A stretch of DNA of 64,000 nucleotides from Desulfomicrobium apsheronum (GTDB lineage: Bacteria > Desulfobacterota > Desulfovibrionia > Desulfovibrionales > Desulfomicrobiaceae), in assembly GCF_900114115.1 (NCBI RefSeq), contig NZ_FORX01000006.1, positions 62,001 to 126,000 on the forward strand, in the 5' to 3' direction. Position 1 is the stretch's first letter. Every line of letters begins with the position of its first letter. This document shows, in pieces, positions 9,064-17,016 of this stretch. The notes beneath the pieces are model-generated. The model saw nothing but the letters and a program-made list of their open reading frames with translations. It made no database searches and was not told the origin of the DNA. The translations under genes were made by a program, and so were the position numbers.

Positions 9064-9797
9064 GTATGATGTTCTCCTCTCATGAGTGCAATGACTGTTG
9101 GCAGATCTTCTGGGCGGTCCACGCCGTGGCTTTTGTGCCGCGTCAGGGACACGTGGATGGGGATGCCAGCTTCGAGCAGCCGCAGCTGTTCCAGTTTTTC
9201 CAGTTTCTCCAAATGACTCTCGCCCAAAGCGCTGAATTTTTCAAGGATGTGCATGCGCAGTCCGTAGATGCCGATATGTCCTATATATTCCGGAGTGTTG
9301 TCGCGTCCAAAAGGGACCTTGGCCCGGGAGAAATAGAGCGCCCGGCCGTCCGCCGCGCGTACTATCTTGACCCGATCTGCGGATGCGGCCTCCTCGGGAC
9401 TTATTATGTGCCCCAAGGTGGTGACCTGCGCGAGCGGGTCGTCGAAGGGTCGGATCAGTTCGGCCAGCATTTCAGGATTCAGGGCCGGCTCGTCGCCCTG
9501 GACATTGACGATGACGCTGTCCGGGGCCGCGTCAAGGAGGCGCGCGGCTTCAAGCACACGGTCCGTGCCGCTGGCGTGGTCCGGGCTGGTCATGAGCGCG
9601 GTCATGCCCAGTTCCAGGGCCGCGTTGAAAATGCGCTCGTCGTCCGTGGCCAGCGCCACGGTGTCTATCTGCGGACACAGGCTCGCGCGTTGCATGACGT
9701 GCCAGAACATCGGTTTGCCATGGATAATGGTCAGGGGTTTGCCCGGAAAGCGGGAGCTTTCGTACCTGGCCGGGATGATTGCGATAACCTCAGGCAT
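9060..9797 (-). CDS. kdsB: CMP-Kdo synthetase (3-deoxy-manno-octulosonate cytidylyltransferase)
   Basis: The 245-residue enzyme activates Kdo with CTP for transfer to lipid A. The N-terminal [16 protein letters not shown] is the KdsB nucleotide-binding signature, followed by [18 protein letters not shown] and VNVQGDEP. I chose the ATG at 9797 (MPEVIAII), which has GGAG about 8 bp upstream; the frame is open 24 codons further but that extension is not KdsB-like. It overlaps the end of waaA by 8 bp and carA by 4 bp. With waaA it forms one half of the Kdo pathway; kdsA and kdsC lie 16 kb away. Confidence 0.96.
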   Translation of the reverse strand: MPEVIAIIPARYESSRFPGKPLTIIHGKPMFWHVMQRASLCPQIDTVALATDDERIFNAALELGMTALMTSPDHASGTDRVLEAARLLDAAPDSVIVNVQGDEPALNPEMLAELIRPFDDPLAQVTTLGHIISPEEAASADRVKIVRAADGRALYFSRAKVPFGRDNTPEYIGHIGIYGLRMHILEKFSALGESHLEKLEKLEQLRLLEAGIPIHVSLTRHKSHGVDRPEDLPTVIALMRGEHHT

Positions 9798-11043
9798 GGG
9801 GACTCCGGTGAAGATAGGGGCGGATGAGTTCGATCGATGCGGCCGTTGCACCCTGTCTGGCGCGTACATAATTCAGGGCCGCCTCTCGCACTTCACTGCG
9901 CGGCGGGGCGGGGGTGAGCAGGAAGCGGGTGATTTCAGGGATGGATTCGGATTTGAAAACCAGGCTGCCGAATATTTCATCGCCCACCCAGTCGAAGTTG
10001 CGGGTGTGCGGACCGACGCACGGCAACACGCCCTGGGCCAGGGGTTCAAGGAAGTTCTGGCCCCCCAGCCGCGCCAGGCTGCCGCCCACGAAGGCGCGCC
10101 GCGCCAGGGCATAGGCCGGGTTCATTTCGCCGAATTTGTCCCAGAGCACAACGCTCCCCGGCTGCGCCTGGCCGTCCAGCGTGCTGCGCAGGGCGAAAGG
10201 TATTTCGCCTCGGGCGAGCAGCCCTTGCCATGCGGGGATGCGGTGCATGTGCCGGGGGAAGAGGCCGATGACGCACTGCTTATCGCCTTCGCGCAACTGC
10301 CGGATCAGCTCCAGCACCAGCGTTTCTTCCTGTTCGCGCACGGAGCCGAGCGCGATGAAATTGCGTTCCCGGGGGATGAGTCCGGCCAGGGGATTGCCTT
10401 CGCGGGCCATGAGCGGCGTGCTCATGGCCCGGTCGAACTTGATGTTGCCGGTGACAGCTGTGCATTGGGCCCCGAAGATCAGTCCGAAGCGTTGCGCGTC
10501 GGCCGGGGCCATGGCTCCGATGCGCTGCGGCGCCCAGCGGCGCAGCAGGGGTCCAAGGAACAGGTAGCCGGCCAGGGATTTGGCCGTCATGCGCGCGTTG
10601 ACCACCACCACGGGCACGCCCCTGGCCGCGCAGGCCATGAGCAGGCCAGGCCAGATTTCCGTTTCGAGGAGCACCACCACCCGTGGCCGTGCCCTGTCCA
10701 GCATTCGGCCCATGAGCAGCGGCAGGTCGAGGGGCAGCATGCGGGTTTGCAGGTCCGGCGAGTCCATCCTGCCGAGGACTTCAAGCCCCTGGCTGGTGCA
10801 GGTCGTGGCCAGGACCGGGACGCCCCGCAGGTGCTCAAGAAGGCCGGCTACCAGGGCGCATTCCCCGGCCGAGGCCCCTTGTATCCAGATTTCGCAGGGG
10901 GCGGGGGCGCCGATTCCAAGCCGCTGCTTCCAGCCCTGGCGCATTCTGGCCGAGAGAAAGGTGAGCGGCCCGGCCAGGCACCAGAGCAGGGTGTAGAGCG
11001 TCCCGAAGAGCAGGCCTGACGCCTGGGCAAGGCGCGGCTTCAC
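9790..11043 (-). CDS. waaA: Kdo transferase
   Basis: The 417-residue inner-membrane-anchored GT-B glycosyltransferase transfers Kdo from CMP-Kdo to lipid IVA. It has an N-terminal hydrophobic anchor (GLLFGTLYTLLWCLAGPLTF), the WIQGASAGECALVAGLL segment of the acceptor domain, LETEIWPGLL, and C-terminal donor-site elements (FVGGSLARLGGQNFLEPLAQG). Length is typical. Start and stop overlap ddl and kdsB by a few bases, so the four genes are one operon. Confidence 0.95.
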   Translation of the reverse strand: MKPRLAQASGLLFGTLYTLLWCLAGPLTFLSARMRQGWKQRLGIGAPAPCEIWIQGASAGECALVAGLLEHLRGVPVLATTCTSQGLEVLGRMDSPDLQTRMLPLDLPLLMGRMLDRARPRVVVLLETEIWPGLLMACAARGVPVVVVNARMTAKSLAGYLFLGPLLRRWAPQRIGAMAPADAQRFGLIFGAQCTAVTGNIKFDRAMSTPLMAREGNPLAGLIPRERNFIALGSVREQEETLVLELIRQLREGDKQCVIGLFPRHMHRIPAWQGLLARGEIPFALRSTLDGQAQPGSVVLWDKFGEMNPAYALARRAFVGGSLARLGGQNFLEPLAQGVLPCVGPHTRNFDWVGDEIFGSLVFKSESIPEITRFLLTPAPPRSEVREAALNYVRARQGATAASIELIRPYLHRSPHA

Positions 11044-11948
11044 GGTTTTTTGCGCAGTCCGAGTTCGATGAGCCGGGTCAGAAGCTGCTCGAACGACAGG
11101 CCCACGGCCAGGGCTTCCTGAGGCAGGAGGCTGGTGGCGGTCATGCCGGGCAGGGTGTTGACCTCAAGCAGGTACGGCGTCCCGTCCGTCGCGACCATGA
11201 AATCCGAGCGGCTGTAATCGGCCAGCCCGAGGGCGTCGTGGGCGGCGCGGGCCATGGACTGCAGCTTCTCGGTCAGTTCGGCCGAAATCGGTGCCGGGCA
11301 GATCTCTTCCGTGGCCCCGGCCACGTACTTGCTTTCGTAGTCGAAGAATTCTCCGCTTTTGGGGCGGATGAGAATGGGCGGCAGGACGCAGCCTTCGAGC
11401 ACTCCGCAGGTCAGCTCCTGACCCTTGACGAGCTCCTCGGCCAAAAGATCCTGTCCGGCGATTTCAGGCTGGGCAAGATAGCACTCGAGTTCTTCCTCGG
11501 TCCCGACAATGCCGACGCCAAGGCTTGAACCGCCGGTGTTCGGCTTGACCACCAGCGGGAAGGGCAGCAGGGGGCGCCACTCGGTCACATGGCTGGCCGG
11601 CACGAACTCCCAGGCCGGGGTGGACAATCCGGCGGCTTCGAAGATCTGCTTGGACACGGCCTTGTTCAGGGCCAGGAGCGATGCTCGGGAGTCCGAGCCC
11701 TGGTAGGGCATGCCGATGCGCTCCAGCAGGCACTGGATCAGGCCGTCTTCGCCGGGGGAGCCGTGCAGGTTGATGAAGGCAAATTCATGGCCTGATGCCG
11801 CTTCGTAGAGATCACGCAGGTCGCGGACCGGGTCGAAGAGGGTGACGTGGTGACCCATCGCCAGGAGGCCTTTTTCGATCTGTCTGGCGCCGCTTAGGGC
11901 TACTTCTCGTTCACCGGACCAGCCCCCGGCGATCAAAAGGATATTCAT
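11040..11948 (-). CDS. ddl: D-alanine--D-alanine ligase
   Basis: The 302-residue ATP-grasp ligase makes D-Ala-D-Ala for peptidoglycan. Visible parts are GGWSGEREVALSGARQI at the N-terminus, LHGSPGEDGLIQCLLERIG, ATP-binding FPLVVKPNTGGSSLGVG, and metal-ligand EVNTLPGMTATSLLPQEA. The ATG at 11948 was chosen because MNILLIAGGWSGE is the normal Ddl start; the frame is open upstream but that part is only the shadow of the HD gene. It overlaps the HD gene by 38 bp. Confidence 0.96.
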   Translation of the reverse strand: MNILLIAGGWSGEREVALSGARQIEKGLLAMGHHVTLFDPVRDLRDLYEAASGHEFAFINLHGSPGEDGLIQCLLERIGMPYQGSDSRASLLALNKAVSKQIFEAAGLSTPAWEFVPASHVTEWRPLLPFPLVVKPNTGGSSLGVGIVGTEEELECYLAQPEIAGQDLLAEELVKGQELTCGVLEGCVLPPILIRPKSGEFFDYESKYVAGATEEICPAPISAELTEKLQSMARAAHDALGLADYSRSDFMVATDGTPYLLEVNTLPGMTATSLLPQEALAVGLSFEQLLTRLIELGLRKKP

Positions 11949-12540
11949 GAATATTTTCTCCCAAAAAGGTGCTGAATAATTGTTCGAGTTCGCGCCCCTG
12001 ATTGAAGGCGCGGGTGATCCATTCCCGGCTGCGTTCGGTGTGTCCGTAACGGTCGAAGAGGTCCGCGAAGCGCTCCTCCAGACCGACGATGGCGTCGTGC
12101 TTGACCCGTTTGTCCGCGTAAATGATGGCCAGGGGCAGAAAGTGCCTTTCAAGGTCGAGGGCTCCCGGCCAGTGGACATGGTGCATGACCCCCTGGGCGA
12201 TGCGCGGATTGCGGATCAGATCCATGACCCAGGCCGCGCCGATCTGGCTGTGATTGCCGCCGTGCTCGATGGAGTAGGTCTTGCCCAGATCGTGCAGAAG
12301 GCCTGCCGCACGCACCGATTGCACGAAGTCGTCTTGGCCGAGTCCGTCCGGATTGCCAAGCCCCTTTCTCACCGCGAATTCGGCCAGGGTCGTGGCCACG
12401 TCCGCCACCAGGGTGCTGTGGACTTTTATGTGTTCCAGCATGGCATACGTGTCCCACCATCCCCGGCAGTCCTCGTCGCTTGGGATGCGTCCCCGCGATG
12501 CGGAGGGGATGAGGGTCAAGGGGATCTCAAGTTGATTCAT
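11911..12540 (-). CDS. HD-domain phosphohydrolase
   Basis: This 209-residue protein has the metal ligands of an HD phosphohydrolase in order: VHSTLVADVA (His), GLLHDLGKTYSIEHGGNHS (HD plus His), and MHHVHWP. It resembles the HD proteins annotated as metal-dependent phosphohydrolases; substrate unknown. It is the first gene of the run leading to ddl, waaA, kdsB and carA. Its last 38 bp overlap the ddl start, so ddl translation likely depends on it. It could handle a nucleotide or signalling molecule linked to envelope synthesis, but that is a guess from position. Confidence 0.85.
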   Translation of the reverse strand: MNQLEIPLTLIPSASRGRIPSDEDCRGWWDTYAMLEHIKVHSTLVADVATTLAEFAVRKGLGNPDGLGQDDFVQSVRAAGLLHDLGKTYSIEHGGNHSQIGAAWVMDLIRNPRIAQGVMHHVHWPGALDLERHFLPLAIIYADKRVKHDAIVGLEERFADLFDRYGHTERSREWITRAFNQGRELEQLFSTFLGENIHEYPFDRRGLVR

Positions 12541-12579
12541 TTTAAGGCCTTTGGGACCTGTCGGCGCGGGAAGAGTTCA

Positions 12580-12608
12580 TTGACACAAAACACCCAGGGA
12601 TTTAGCAA
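12580..12608 (+). promoter_or_regulatory. Possible sigma-70 promoter for hypC-hypD
   Basis: TTGACA at 12580-12585 is a perfect -35 hexamer; 17 bp later TAGCAA is a poor -10. It lies 37 bp before the hypC ATG. The weak -10 keeps confidence low. Confidence 0.3.
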
Positions 12609-12644
12609 CAGCGTTGACAAAAAGCAAAGCGGGAGATGTGTGCC

Positions 12645-12872
12645 ATGTGCCTAGCGATTCCAATGGAAGTGCTCAAGATTGAGGGACAAAGTGCCGAAGT
12701 TCAGGTTGGCGGGACGAGGCATGTGGTTCGTCTGGATGTGATTTCCGAATTTCCGGAAGTGGGCGACTACGTCATCGTCCATGCCGGCTTCGCCCTGACC
12801 CGCCTGGATCGGGAGGAAGCCATCGCCACCCTGAAACTTTTCGAGGAAGGGCTGAACATTGAACTTGTTTGA
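12645..12872 (+). CDS. hypC: [NiFe] hydrogenase maturation chaperone HypC
   Basis: The 75-residue protein begins MCLAIPMEVL, the HypC signature whose Cys2 binds the Fe(CN)2CO unit together with HypD during [NiFe] cofactor assembly. The ATG at 12645 is preferred over one at 12636 because GGGAG lies 9 bp upstream and the conserved Cys is then residue 2. It overlaps hypD by 14 bp. No hydrogenase structural gene is in the window. Confidence 0.96.
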   Translation: MCLAIPMEVLKIEGQSAEVQVGGTRHVVRLDVISEFPEVGDYVIVHAGFALTRLDREEAIATLKLFEEGLNIELV

Positions 12873-13941
12873 CAATTTCAAGGATCCCCAGCTGTGCAAG
12901 ACTCTGCTGGCTCGAATCCACGCCGAACTGGACGGGGAACTCAGGTTCATGGAGGTGTGCGGAACGCATACGGTTTCCATTTTTCGCAGCGGGGTGCGCT
13001 CCCTGCTCTCCGAAAAGGTTGTGCACCTCTCGGGCCCCGGCTGTCCGGTTTGCGTGACCCATGACAGCGAAGTGGCGGCCTTCCTCGAACTGGCAGGCAA
13101 GAACGCCATCATCACCACTTTCGGCGACCTGATGCGCGTGCCCGGCCCGGACAAGAAGACGCTGAAGAGCGTCCAGGCCGAAGGGGCCCGCGTCAAGGTC
13201 GTCTACTCTCCGTTTGACGCCCTGAAGATCGCCCAGGACAATCCGAACGACAAGGTCGTCTTTCTGGGCGTGGGCTTTGAGACCACGGCTCCGGCCATCG
13301 CCGCCACGGTCAAGGTGGCCCGTGAGCAGGGCATCTCCAATTTTTCCGTGCTCTGTTTCCACAAGCTCGTCCCCCCGGCCCTGGACGCCCTGGTCGGGGA
13401 CCCGGAGCTTCAGGTGCAGGCCTTTTTGCTGCCGGGACACGTTTCGGCCATCATCGGCGTGGAGCCCTACCGTTTCCTCGCCGGGAAACATGGCTTGCCA
13501 GCCGTGGTGGCGGGGTTCGAACCCGTTGACATTCTGCAGGCGCTCTACATGTTTGTGACCATGCGCAACGAGGGCAAGATCGAGGTCGTCAACGCCTACA
13601 CCCGCGTTGTCTCCGACGAGGGCAACCCCAAGGCCATGTCCGTCATGAACGAGATTTTTTCGCCCTGCGATGCCCTGTGGCGGGGCATCGGCCTCATCCC
13701 CGGCAGCGGGCTCGAGATTCGTGACGAATTCGCGGGCTATGACGCCATGCGCGTTTTCGACATGCAGTTGCACGACGTCCCGGAAATCAAGGGCTGTCGT
13801 TGCGGCGACGTGCTCAAGGGCAAGATGTCTCCGGACAAGTGTCCTCTTTTCGGCAAGGCCTGCACTCCGGCCTCGCCGGTGGGTCCGTGCATGGTCTCCA
13901 CCGAAGGGTCTTGTGCCGCCTATTACAAATACAGAATCTAG
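12859..13941 (+). CDS. hypD: [NiFe] hydrogenase maturation protein HypD
   Basis: The 360-residue iron-sulfur protein is the scaffold on which HypC, HypE and HypF assemble the Fe(CN)2CO group. Conserved blocks are MEVCGTHTVSIFRSG, HLSGPGCPVCVT, FLGVGFETTAPA, and the C-terminal cysteines in KGCRCGDVLKG...CPLFGKACTP that bind the [4Fe-4S] cluster. The start is TTG at 12859 with GGAAGG 8 bp upstream, inside the end of hypC. The usual partner hypE follows only after a 530-bp repeat-filled gap. Confidence 0.96.
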   Translation: MNLFDNFKDPQLCKTLLARIHAELDGELRFMEVCGTHTVSIFRSGVRSLLSEKVVHLSGPGCPVCVTHDSEVAAFLELAGKNAIITTFGDLMRVPGPDKKTLKSVQAEGARVKVVYSPFDALKIAQDNPNDKVVFLGVGFETTAPAIAATVKVAREQGISNFSVLCFHKLVPPALDALVGDPELQVQAFLLPGHVSAIIGVEPYRFLAGKHGLPAVVAGFEPVDILQALYMFVTMRNEGKIEVVNAYTRVVSDEGNPKAMSVMNEIFSPCDALWRGIGLIPGSGLEIRDEFAGYDAMRVFDMQLHDVPEIKGCRCGDVLKGKMSPDKCPLFGKACTPASPVGPCMVSTEGSCAAYYKYRI

Positions 13942-14062
13942 AAGACTGTCGAAAATTGATTCTGGACTGCGTTGTTCGCCGTTTTTTGAGGGCTTATGGA
14001 GTCGGCTACACATCGCCCTCCAAAAACGGTCACCGCAAAAAAAGTCGCGAAAGAATCTGAGT

Positions 14063-14133
14063 GTCGTTCCCGCGAAGGCGGGAATCCATTCTTAAGTAGT
14101 TAAAAGATGGATCCCCTTCTTCAAGGGGATGAC
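14063..14133. repeat. REP-like palindromes, convergent pair
   Basis: A palindrome with core TTCCCGCGAAGGCGGGAATC (14067-14086) is followed 26 bp later by a degenerate inverted partner (ATCCCCTTcttcAAGGGGAT, 14111-14130). The same core occurs at 16.8 and 38.9-39.1 kb. Such dispersed intergenic palindromes are common in proteobacteria. Confidence 0.85.
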
Positions 14134-14172
14134 TCGGCGAGAAGCAGAAAAGTACTCCCGCCAGTGCCTCAA

Positions 14173-14347
14173 GGCTCGTTGTCGGCATGGCCCTCGGCCT
14201 CGTCGGCTGTCTGACTGAGTCAGGCATCGTTTGTTGAATCGTTGTCCGGCGTGCTGCCCGGTTTTTTCGTCCGGCACACAACGATTCAACTCTTCGAGGC
14301 CAATGAAGGAGTTCCGGCGGGGACGAGGGCCATGCCGACAACGAGCC
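14173..14347 (+). repeat. Structured repeat element, copy A
   Basis: A 175-bp element closed by a perfect 24-bp inverted repeat (14173-14196 with 14324-14347). Inside are box 1 (14203-14240), a hairpin with a 13-bp perfect stem (14233-14245 with 14278-14290), and box 2 (14283-14320). Boxes 1 and 2 match copy B at 35/38 and 33/38 positions, whereas the outer arms and the hairpin interior have unrelated sequence in the two copies yet remain fully complementary. This pattern suggests selection for secondary structure. It could be an RNA element or a small non-autonomous mobile element. Confidence 0.8.
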
Positions 14348-14471
14348 GCGTACCGTGTGTCTCATGCCGCGTGCCGTATGCCGCGTGTCTCCTGCCCATA
14401 AATTTTGAATCTTCAGTTGTTTTTTTTATTCGGATCAGTGGTTGAAAACGCGTCATGCAAGGGGGAAGCGA

Positions 14472-15473
14472 GTGGAAAGGGTTCTTCTTGATTACGGCAG
14501 TGGCGGCAAGGCTTCGCACCGGCTCATCGGTGAGCTTTTTCTCAAATATCTGGGCAACGAGATTCTTGACCGTCTCGATGACGCGGCCTTTCTGCATGTC
14601 AGTAGCCCCATCTCCATGAGCACCGACACGTTCACCGTGGACCCCATCTTTTTCCCCGGCGGCGACATCGGATCCCTGGCCGTGCACGGCACTGTCAATG
14701 ACGTGGCCATGCTCGGCGCGCGTCCGAAATACATGACCTGCGGATTCATCATCGAAGAAGGGCTGCCCATGGCCGATCTGGAACGCATTGTCGAGTCCAT
14801 GGGAAATGCCGCCCGCGAGGCTGGAGTCCTGGTGGTTTCGGGCGACACCAAGGTCGTGCCCAAGGGCACGGTGGACAAAATTTTCATCAACACCACGGGC
14901 ATCGGCGAAATCTTCGTGGCCGAGGCCCCGAACGGGCACCGGGCAGCGCCCGGAGATGCGATCCTGATCAGCGGTTTCATGGGCGACCATGGCCTCGCGA
15001 TCCTGTCCAAACGCGAGGGACTGACCTTCGAGGCCCCCGTGCTTTCGGACTGCGCCTCGCTCAATCACCTCATCGTGCGTCTGCTTGAGGCCATCCCCGA
15101 GGTGCATGTGCTGCGCGACCCCACCCGAGGCGGTCTGGCCACGACCCTCAACGAAATTGCCGGACAGTCGGGCGTGGAGTGCCGGATTTTCGAGTCGCAG
15201 ATCCCGGTTCGTCCGGAGGTCAGCGGTGGGTGCTCCTTTTTGGGCCTTGATCCGCTGTATCTGGCCAATGAGGGCAAGTTTATCTGCATCCTGCCCCAGG
15301 AACACGCCGAGGCGGCCCTGGCCATCATGCGCTCCGACCCGCTCGGCGCGGACGCGGTGCAGATCGGCAACGTCCGGGGCGAACACCCCGGCAAGGTCGT
15401 GCTGGAAACGCCCCTCGGCGGAACCCGGCTCATGGATATGCTCGAAGGCGAACAGCTGCCGCGCATCTGCTGA
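14472..15473 (+). CDS. hypE: [NiFe] hydrogenase maturation protein HypE
   Basis: The 333-residue protein dehydrates a C-terminal thiocarbamate to thiocyanate and donates cyanide to the hydrogenase iron. It has the PurM-like fold motifs (DYGSGGKASHRLI, STDTFTVDPIFFPGGDIG, GTVNDVAMLGA) and ends exactly in PRIC, the cyanide-carrying cysteine tail. GTG at 14472 was chosen because AAGGGGGAAG lies 5-6 bp upstream; an in-frame TTG at 14442 has no such site. It is separated from hypC-hypD by repeats and bracketed by structured repeats A and B. Confidence 0.95.
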   Translation: MERVLLDYGSGGKASHRLIGELFLKYLGNEILDRLDDAAFLHVSSPISMSTDTFTVDPIFFPGGDIGSLAVHGTVNDVAMLGARPKYMTCGFIIEEGLPMADLERIVESMGNAAREAGVLVVSGDTKVVPKGTVDKIFINTTGIGEIFVAEAPNGHRAAPGDAILISGFMGDHGLAILSKREGLTFEAPVLSDCASLNHLIVRLLEAIPEVHVLRDPTRGGLATTLNEIAGQSGVECRIFESQIPVRPEVSGGCSFLGLDPLYLANEGKFICILPQEHAEAALAIMRSDPLGADAVQIGNVRGEHPGKVVLETPLGGTRLMDMLEGEQLPRIC

Positions 15474-15474
15474 T

Positions 15475-16008
15475 ATGAACGCTTTCCCGGCCTACGTGGC
15501 CATCGACTTCGAAACGGCGGATTCGCGTCGCGACAGCGCCTGCGCCGTGGGCCTGACCAAGGTCCGCGGCGGCGAGATCGTGGACAGGCTCTACGGCCTG
15601 ATCCGCCCGCCGCGTTCGCGCTTTTCGCCGTTTTGCGTGAACGTGCACGGCATTCACTGGTCCGACGTCAAGGACGCTCCGCCTTTCCGGGAATTCTGGA
15701 TCGAGCACGCCCAGTTTCTGGAGGATGCGGATTTTCTGGCCGCGCACAACGCCAGCTTCGATCGCTCGGTGCTCGGCGCGTGTTGCACCATGGCCGGTTT
15801 GCCCGCCCCAACCCTGCCTTTTGTTTGTACCGTGGATCTGGCCCGCAACCAGTGGAACCTGCGCCCGACCAAATTGCCGGACGTGTGCCGCTATTTGGGG
15901 CTTAATCTCAATCATCATCATGCCGGGTCCGACGCCGAGGCCTGCGCCCGCATCGTCATGGCTGCCGTGGCGCAGAATCCCCGCTGTCTGGCTTCTTTCG
16001 GATTATAG
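15475..16008 (+). CDS. DnaQ-like DEDDh 3'-5' exonuclease
   Basis: The 177-residue protein has the three exonuclease motifs: Exo I AIDFETAD (residues 9-16), Exo II AHNASFDRSVL, and Exo III HHAGSDAEACARIV with the DEDDh histidine. It is like stand-alone exonucleases related to DNA polymerase III epsilon, digesting single-stranded DNA or RNA ends. The ATG at 15475 follows the hypE stop by one base. No other polymerase domain is attached, so whether it proofreads or processes nucleic acid cannot be told. Confidence 0.88.
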   Translation: MNAFPAYVAIDFETADSRRDSACAVGLTKVRGGEIVDRLYGLIRPPRSRFSPFCVNVHGIHWSDVKDAPPFREFWIEHAQFLEDADFLAAHNASFDRSVLGACCTMAGLPAPTLPFVCTVDLARNQWNLRPTKLPDVCRYLGLNLNHHHAGSDAEACARIVMAAVAQNPRCLASFGL

Positions 16009-16016
16009 GAGAACAC

Positions 16017-16484
16017 ATGTCTTTGTCCCAGGCCCAGATGCGGGCCCATATCTTCCTGATCATCCTCGATAAATTTTCCGGCAGCGCCGAGCGACGTCAG
16101 GAAGCCCTGGCCGAATACTTCATGGTGACCATGCCCAATGTCCCGGAGGACGCAGCGCGCCGTCTGGCGGAACTGATCCCGGATCTCATGCCCGAACTGT
16201 ATTCCAAATGGATCGGCGAGTTTGCCGAGCGCCTTTTCGAGACGGTGCCTGACGAACAGTTGCAGCACCTGTGCGACGGCACTGTGGAAAACAACGCGGC
16301 CCTGGGCCTGGTTTTTCTCATGTTCATGGAATCGGAGCGCATGGAGACGCAGACCGAGGACGATCTGCGGGAATACGCACGCAAGCATTCCGGCGCGGAC
16401 GACATGGGCGATCTGGTGGCGGAATATTTGCGCGGAAAAGTCGCGGCCCTGCGGGCGGATGTAGGCGGGAAGAAAGTACAATAG
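16017..16484 (+). CDS. Unknown acidic helical protein
   Basis: I do not recognise this 155-residue protein. It is predicted mainly helical and acidic (RRLAELIPDLMPELYSKWIGEFAERLFETVPDEQLQHL region), without signal peptide, membrane span, cysteines or a recognised catalytic motif. It starts 8 bp after the exonuclease with GGAG (AGGAGAACACATG) just before the ATG, so it is very likely real and co-transcribed. It is the last gene before structured repeat B. Confidence 0.75.
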   Translation: MSLSQAQMRAHIFLIILDKFSGSAERRQEALAEYFMVTMPNVPEDAARRLAELIPDLMPELYSKWIGEFAERLFETVPDEQLQHLCDGTVENNAALGLVFLMFMESERMETQTEDDLREYARKHSGADDMGDLVAEYLRGKVAALRADVGGKKVQ

Positions 16485-16520
16485 AAGGCTGATGGATGTT
16501 GGCTGGTCGGAGGGCGGTGC

Positions 16521-16689
16521 GTGGCGGTTGGCCCGCACAGGGGCCGCCGAAACTCCTTCGCGGGCCTCGTAGAGTTGAATCATCGCTGCTGTCGGACACA
16601 CACCGATTTTCAAGCGGTCTGCGCTGATTCAACAAACGATGCCTGGCTCAGTCAGACAGTCGGCGCCCCCTGTGCGGGCCAACCGCCAC
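16521..16689 (-). repeat. Structured repeat element, copy B (inverted)
   Basis: A 169-bp element in the opposite orientation to copy A. Outer arms 16521-16543 and 16667-16689 are a perfect 23-bp inverted repeat whose sequence differs from copy A. Box 2 is at 16544-16581, box 1 at 16626-16663, and the inner hairpin uses a 9-bp stem (16574-16582 with 16625-16633). The loop interior is unrelated to copy A but contains its own ACCG/CGGT mini-stem. Confidence 0.8.
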
Positions 16690-16775
16690 ACCCCGCGCTG
16701 AATGCCTGATTAGGAGTGTTCTTCAATAGCTGTGTAGGCGTCCGGGATAAGTCAACGCCTTGCTCCCTGCCTCGA

Positions 16776-16855
16776 TGTCATTCCCGCGAAGGCGGGAATC
16801 CATGTATTTGGTTGCACGGGAAGCAAGATGGATTTCCGCCTTCGCAGGAATGACG
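16776..16855. repeat. REP-like palindromes, convergent pair
   Basis: The palindrome TTCCCGCGAAGGCGGGAATC (16781-16800) and an inverted near copy (GATTTCCGCCTTCGCAGGAA, 16831-16850) are separated by about 30 bp. The core is the same as at 14.06 kb and, with small changes, at 38.9-39.1 kb. The rest of the 16485-17016 gap holds repeat B and the ppaC terminator; no gene is seen. Confidence 0.85.
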
Positions 16856-16965
16856 CGTAGATTCGCGGTTCTCTCTTCACCGTCAGCGTCAACCGCGAAT
16901 GAATGCCTTTCGGCCGCGCCTCTCCGCGCAACAATACGGAAAGAAACACCAGCCCGAAATCAAAA

Positions 16966-17000
16966 AGCCCGCCCAGGCGAACCTGGACGGGCTTCTTTCA
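16966..17000 (-). terminator. Rho-independent terminator of ppaC
   Basis: On the minus strand AAGCCCGTCCAGG, loop TTCGCC and an almost complementary arm TGGGCGGGCTTTTT form a GC-rich hairpin followed by Ts, shortly after the ppaC stop. Confidence 0.85.
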
Positions 17001-17016
17001 TTCAAAGAGCCAAGAT

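Noticed and set aside
9367-11019. 550-codon open frame on the plus strand opposite kdsB and waaA
   Set aside because: It lies antisense to two clear genes, has low-complexity Gly/Arg/Gln-rich translation and no ribosome site; long antisense frames are expected in GC-rich codon-biased DNA.
14233-14290. GTTGAAT/ATTCAAC hairpin as an integron attC site
   Set aside because: The heptamers fit the attC consensus letters but in the wrong order (GTT first, AAC last), and no integrase or cassette array is present.
14173-14347. Retron-type non-coding RNA for the structured repeat
   Set aside because: Complementary end arms recall retrons, but no reverse transcriptase gene is near either copy.
14063-16855. 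CRISPR array from repeated palindromes
   Set aside because: The palindromes are few, irregularly spaced and in both orientations, with no regular spacers and no cas genes.
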